Shown here: positions 61,368 through 64,000 of the stretch, one piece after another | Position numbering within the stretch: position 1 is the stretch's first letter | Layout of the letters: each line of letters begins with the position of its first letter | Source: CAJCJE01 sp035948315 | GTDB taxonomy: Bacteria > Actinomycetota > Actinomycetes > Mycobacteriales > Pseudonocardiaceae | DNA: 64,000 bases | Assembly: GCA_035948315.1 (NCBI GenBank) | Contig: DASZJG010000015.1 | Span: forward strand, 38,900 to 102,899 | Reading direction: 5' to 3' | Program-made: the position numbers and the translations under genes | The notes under the pieces: model-generated | What the model was told of the DNA's origin: nothing | Databases searched by the model: none | The model's input: only the letters and a program-made list of their open reading frames with translations

Positions 61368-61659
61368 CAGCGCGCGACAGCCAACCCGGCCGATCAGGAT
61401 CGTTGACCGGCATCGTCGTGTGCGGGTCAACGGCTTACGGCGGCGCGACGACGGGTCGCCACGAAAGCGGCCGCAGTGTGCAGGGTCGGCGGGAGTTCAC
61501 ACCACTGACAGTCTGCGGTTCAGGAGAGGGACCCTCGTCCGTCCATCATCTACAACGAGCGAGACAACTTTCTGTCGACGGCAAGCTCTCGTCAGGACAG
61601 TCCGTCAGGATCCCAGCGTCCTCGAACGGCGGTCACTGACGGCGTCGTGACGCGGCTTC
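61368..61659. other. Gene-free stretch after the AfsR-like gene
   Basis: About 290 bp in which no frame shows family-like sequence. No hairpin is evident directly after the regulator stop; the first strong one is at 61660. Confidence 0.4.
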
Positions 61660-61683
61660 GCCCAGCACGATTGCGTGCTGGGC
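61660..61683. terminator. Hairpin, candidate terminator
   Basis: A perfect 10-bp stem (GCCCAGCACG and its complement) with an ATTG loop. It lies just beyond the 3' end of the recombinase relic (minus) and about 290 nt after the AfsR-like gene (plus), so it could serve either. Confidence 0.7.
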
Positions 61684-61702
61684 GCAGCCGCCTTGGTTCA
61701 CT

Positions 61703-62751
61703 TCACCGCCGTCGCCGTGCCCGTGCCGATCGTTCGGCGAGCTGTAACATGTAGGCGGTTCTCGCGTGCCGGGCGCGAACAACTCGCTCCTTGTCGGAGA
61801 GCACACCGAGGGGATCGACCTGTCGCTCAAACCTCCGCAAAAAAGCTCGTGTACCCGGCCGAGTCCGCGCGGTGCGATCATCGGTGTTCGCCCACGACTG
61901 ATGAGCGGCGATCCGCGCGCGGCGTTGTCGTTGTGGCGCGGTCAGCGGCTCTCGGCGCGCCGCGTAGTTGCGGTCAGACACGTTCACTGATTCCCATCCG
62001 CGCCTGGATTGCTGGGCGCGCTCGGCGGCCGCGCTCGCGCCGTAATGCCGAGGCATATCTTCCGATGTCCAACCAAGCAGGAACATCAGGTTGCCCGTGT
62101 TACCGCCCGCCATTTTCCATTCGTGGGCGTAGTTGTGACGCCACCGATGCCCGTGCACGTTGGCCACTCCCGCCGTCAGCCCCCGGCGACGTAGCCTGAT
62201 CTTGATGCCATTGGGCGACAACGGGCGGCTCCCTCGAACCGCAAGCACAACTGCGGCAGGTCCGAGCCCGTGTGCCTGGCACGAGCCCGCAGGTATCGAT
62301 CCAGCGCACGGCCGGCCTTCGGACCGGAACGCACACGTCGATCTTTGCTTCCCTTGCCGTGATAATGCACAGAGTCCAGATCGAGATCGACGTCACCAAC
62401 CATGAGATTGGCCACCTCGGACAAGCGCGCGCCAGTGTTGTAGTAGAGCCGGATGATCGCCTCATCTCGCAGGTCGATGAATTCCTTGCTCCGGCACGTG
62501 TCGAGCAACTTCTTGGTGTCCGCGTCCCGAATGATCGGGATGAGCCTGGTCGGAACCTTCGGCTGCTGAACGCGTGTCATGGGAGAGGCGTCAATCTCCT
62601 GCTCGACAAGGTGAAGCCATGTGAAGAACTGAGCCAATCTCGCGCTCGCCTCGGTGTGCGCAGCTCGCAACGTACGCGGTCCAACAGAACGGTTCTCCTG
62701 AGACGAACCGCCACGCAGCCAAAGGGGAGATATTCGTGAAACTGTCGGCAT
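61703..62751 (-). pseudogene. Tyrosine recombinase (XerC/D-like), broken by a one-base frameshift
   Basis: Two frames together give one recombinase. Upstream part (to about 62250): an N-terminal core-binding domain (RTLRAAHTEASARLAQFFTW) and the first half of the catalytic domain, with the first catalytic Arg in YNTGARLSEVANLMVGDVD and KGSKDRRV. Downstream part (from about 62245): LSPNGIKIRLRRRG, HGHRWRHNYAHEW with the second Arg box, LLGWTSEDMPRHYG with the likely tyrosine nucleophile. They join if one G is restored in the TTGTG-CTTGCG stretch near 62245. A free tail of about 100 residues follows the tyrosine. Marks a former mobile element; sequencing error is the alternative. Confidence 0.85.
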
Positions 62752-63165
62752 CGCGTCGACCGCGTCCGCCGCGCCCGCGCAACAGCACGCCACTCCAGCG
62801 GCGCACACTACCGTCAACTCGAATGCCGTCGTGCCCAGCACAGACACCGACATCCGCGGTTACTACGCCTGGAACGGTGACGGCTTCCGCGGCGATCTGA
62901 ACATCGTCGGCGAGCAGAACGGGATCGTCGAGGCGATCCTGTCTGACAACGGCCTGACCGAATACATCGGCGGAAACTGGTACCAGGGTGACAACGAGCT
63001 GACCCTGACCCGGCCACTGACGAACGGAACGACCCAGTCATACTACTATTTCCTCGGCGGCGGGCCATACAGCTCGTATCCGAAGATGTTTGGCGGCTTC
63101 TACACCACCACCGCCACCGGGACCTCGAGCGCGGCAGCTACCTGGACTCCGCATACACCTTCTGA
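62736..63165 (+). pseudogene. Small secreted protein, frameshifted relic
   Basis: AGGGGAG followed by GTG at 62736 starts KLSASRR-like residues, but the frame of the mature part is another one: ASTASAAPAQQHATPAAHTT (a signal-cleavage-like stretch), then STDTDIRGYYAWNGDGFRGD, GIVEAILSDNGLTEYIGGNW, and YYYFLGGGPYSSYPKMFGGF. Near 63128 the frame shifts again; only the shifted frame gives a natural end (LERGSYLDSAYTF, stop at 63163-63165). Tyr/Gly/Trp-rich, no known family recognised. It overlaps the recombinase relic only at its very 5' end. Confidence 0.65.
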
Positions 63166-63193
63166 CCATCGCATTGAGCCAGCCAGGGGTTGT

Positions 63194-63238
63194 CAGCCTG
63201 CCCGTTTGTGGCCGTTCCGGCATCAAACGAGCAGGCTG
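63194..63238 (+). terminator. Hairpin terminator after the secreted-protein relic
   Basis: A 15-bp stem with one mismatch (CAGCCTGCCCGTTTG against CAAACGAGCAGGCTG) around a 15-nt loop, 28 nt after the natural stop of the relic gene. Its preservation suggests the gene was lost recently or is intact in relatives. Confidence 0.82.
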
Positions 63239-63615
63239 GCACTTGCTCGTGCATCATCGATGGGATGTTCGATATCGCCGACCACCGTCGGGTCCATTGA
63301 TCGAATAATGGCTGGCCGATTCGGCGGGCATGTCCGCGCTGATCACGGCACGCAACCACGCAACGGCCGCCCTCGTCGGATTCGCTCTGGCCGGTGTACC
63401 GCGTCACCTGCTGGCCGCGTCGCGTTGTCGGCCTCGACCAGGTATTTCCGATGTACTCCACCGTGGATATGGCGATTCGGGCGCACGGCGGGAGATACTC
63501 CTGACGGGGGATACCGCAGCACACCGCCTGCCTGCCCGTGCCGGGCCGAAGGGATGAACGAATTCACCCCGGGCTTGGGTGGATCGTCATTCTCCGAATT
63601 CGGAACTGTCTGAAT
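63239..63615. other. Region without recognisable gene
   Basis: About 380 bp. Several open frames exist on both strands but none shows family-like sequence or a fitting ribosome site. Nothing else recognised. Confidence 0.4.
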
Positions 63616-63812
63616 TCGGAGCCGGAATCGTTCGACAGGTATAGCGCGGTCTTCGGCGGGAAGCCCGTACCTGTGTTCGATGACTTCGTCGCCCGGACGG
63701 TCGACGTCGACGGCCTGCCGATGTTCGAGCGGTATGCGGGTGCCGGCCGCCGGTGCTGTTGCCACATGGCCATCCGCGTACCTCGGCGACCTGGCACCGC
63801 GACCCCGTCGAG
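63616..63812 (+). pseudogene. Alpha/beta hydrolase N-terminal relic with frameshift
   Basis: One frame reads FDDFVARTVDVDGLPMFERY and AGAG, the N-terminal strand of a dehalogenase/epoxide-hydrolase-like alpha/beta hydrolase. The continuation PPVLLPHGHPRTSATWHR (the oxyanion HGHP loop) is in the next frame, one base off near 63747. After about 63812 the similarity ends, so the fold is truncated before the nucleophile. From 63813 to the window end nothing is recognised. Confidence 0.65.
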
Positions 63813-64000
63813 TCCACGTGCGGCCACGATTCGGTCGATCAGGTTCAGTTGTCTCATCTCGAAGGACTAGCCCGAACTGGCCGGTCGCAACCTTCGGGTA
63901 TGCCTGCCACCAACCGGGGTATGCGGATCAGGTAGCCACCACGCCCGGCCAGGAATCCCGCCGCGGTCGTGCTGGACCTTCGAGATCCCAAGTGGAGTGT

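Noticed and set aside
1..64000. CRISPR arrays, tRNA and rRNA genes
   Set aside because: No regularly spaced direct repeats with unique spacers and no cloverleaf or rRNA-like sequence were seen by eye; a covariance-model scan was not possible.

Overview
The window is high-GC actinobacterial DNA. The evidence is third-position G/C in nearly every codon, GTG/TTG starts, GGAGG ribosome sites, a large AfsR/SARP regulator, F420-type oxidoreductases, Tat-exported hydrolases and many 1-8 nt gene overlaps. It fits a soil actinomycete with broad catabolic capacity; Pseudonocardiales or a relative is an inference from style only. Most of the window (1-50 kb) is a run of catabolic islands. The last 14 kb holds a very large secreted multidomain protein, its divergent SARP regulator and a zone of decayed genes.

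1-3.6 kb: end of an amidohydrolase, an aldehyde dehydrogenase and a GMC flavo-oxidase (plus strand). 3.6-21.6 kb: an aromatic/amine island around an IclR regulator. One minus-strand unit is amine permease, copper amine oxidase, flavin aromatic hydroxylase and FAH-type hydrolase. A second, seven-gene minus unit is ThDP decarboxylase, aldehyde dehydrogenase, an SDR without the catalytic Tyr/Lys, a BNR-repeat protein, a VOC protein, an AA_synth-family protein and an alpha/beta hydrolase. A plus unit is aldehyde dehydrogenase, TfdB-like phenol hydroxylase and, further down, a LuxR-type regulator. A GTACGAT-A-ATCGTAC-type palindrome, in full or degraded form, precedes all three units and suggests one IclR regulon.

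21.6-33.4 kb: SDR, Tat-exported epoxide hydrolase, amidohydrolase, second Tat-exported alpha/beta hydrolase, PPOX and LLM flavoproteins, P450, an MFS aromatic-acid-type transporter, and a four-gene operon (lipocalin-like, extradiol dioxygenase, FAH hydrolase, SnoaL-like) behind a perfect 18-bp AT-rich palindrome. 33.8-37.6 kb: an Rrf2 regulator and a quinone-oxidoreductase-like gene sharing the operator GTAACA-N5-TGTTAC, then SnoaL-like proteins, a TIM-barrel isomerase and a VOC gene fragment.

37.6-49.8 kb: a compact cluster resembling the acyclic-terpene (Atu) pathway. It encodes acyl-CoA dehydrogenase, TetR, AtuA, a TIGR03084-type protein, enoyl-CoA hydratase, biotin carboxylase and carboxyltransferase, with two acyl-CoA ligases divergently transcribed and closed by a 17-bp perfect terminator stem.

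49.9-64 kb: a secreted alpha/beta hydrolase, a frameshifted GHKL-type ATPase, and then the most unusual gene in the window. It encodes a 1601-residue exported protein with a CdtB-like (cytolethal distending toxin) nuclease domain, an SGNH-fold domain whose three catalytic positions are all replaced, a GH54 arabinofuranosidase-like domain with its catalytic residues, and 14 tandem ~50-residue propeller-like repeats. A 945-residue AfsR-like regulator is divergent from it. The final 2.6 kb carries three broken genes (tyrosine recombinase, small secreted protein, alpha/beta hydrolase), each readable only across a one-base frameshift.
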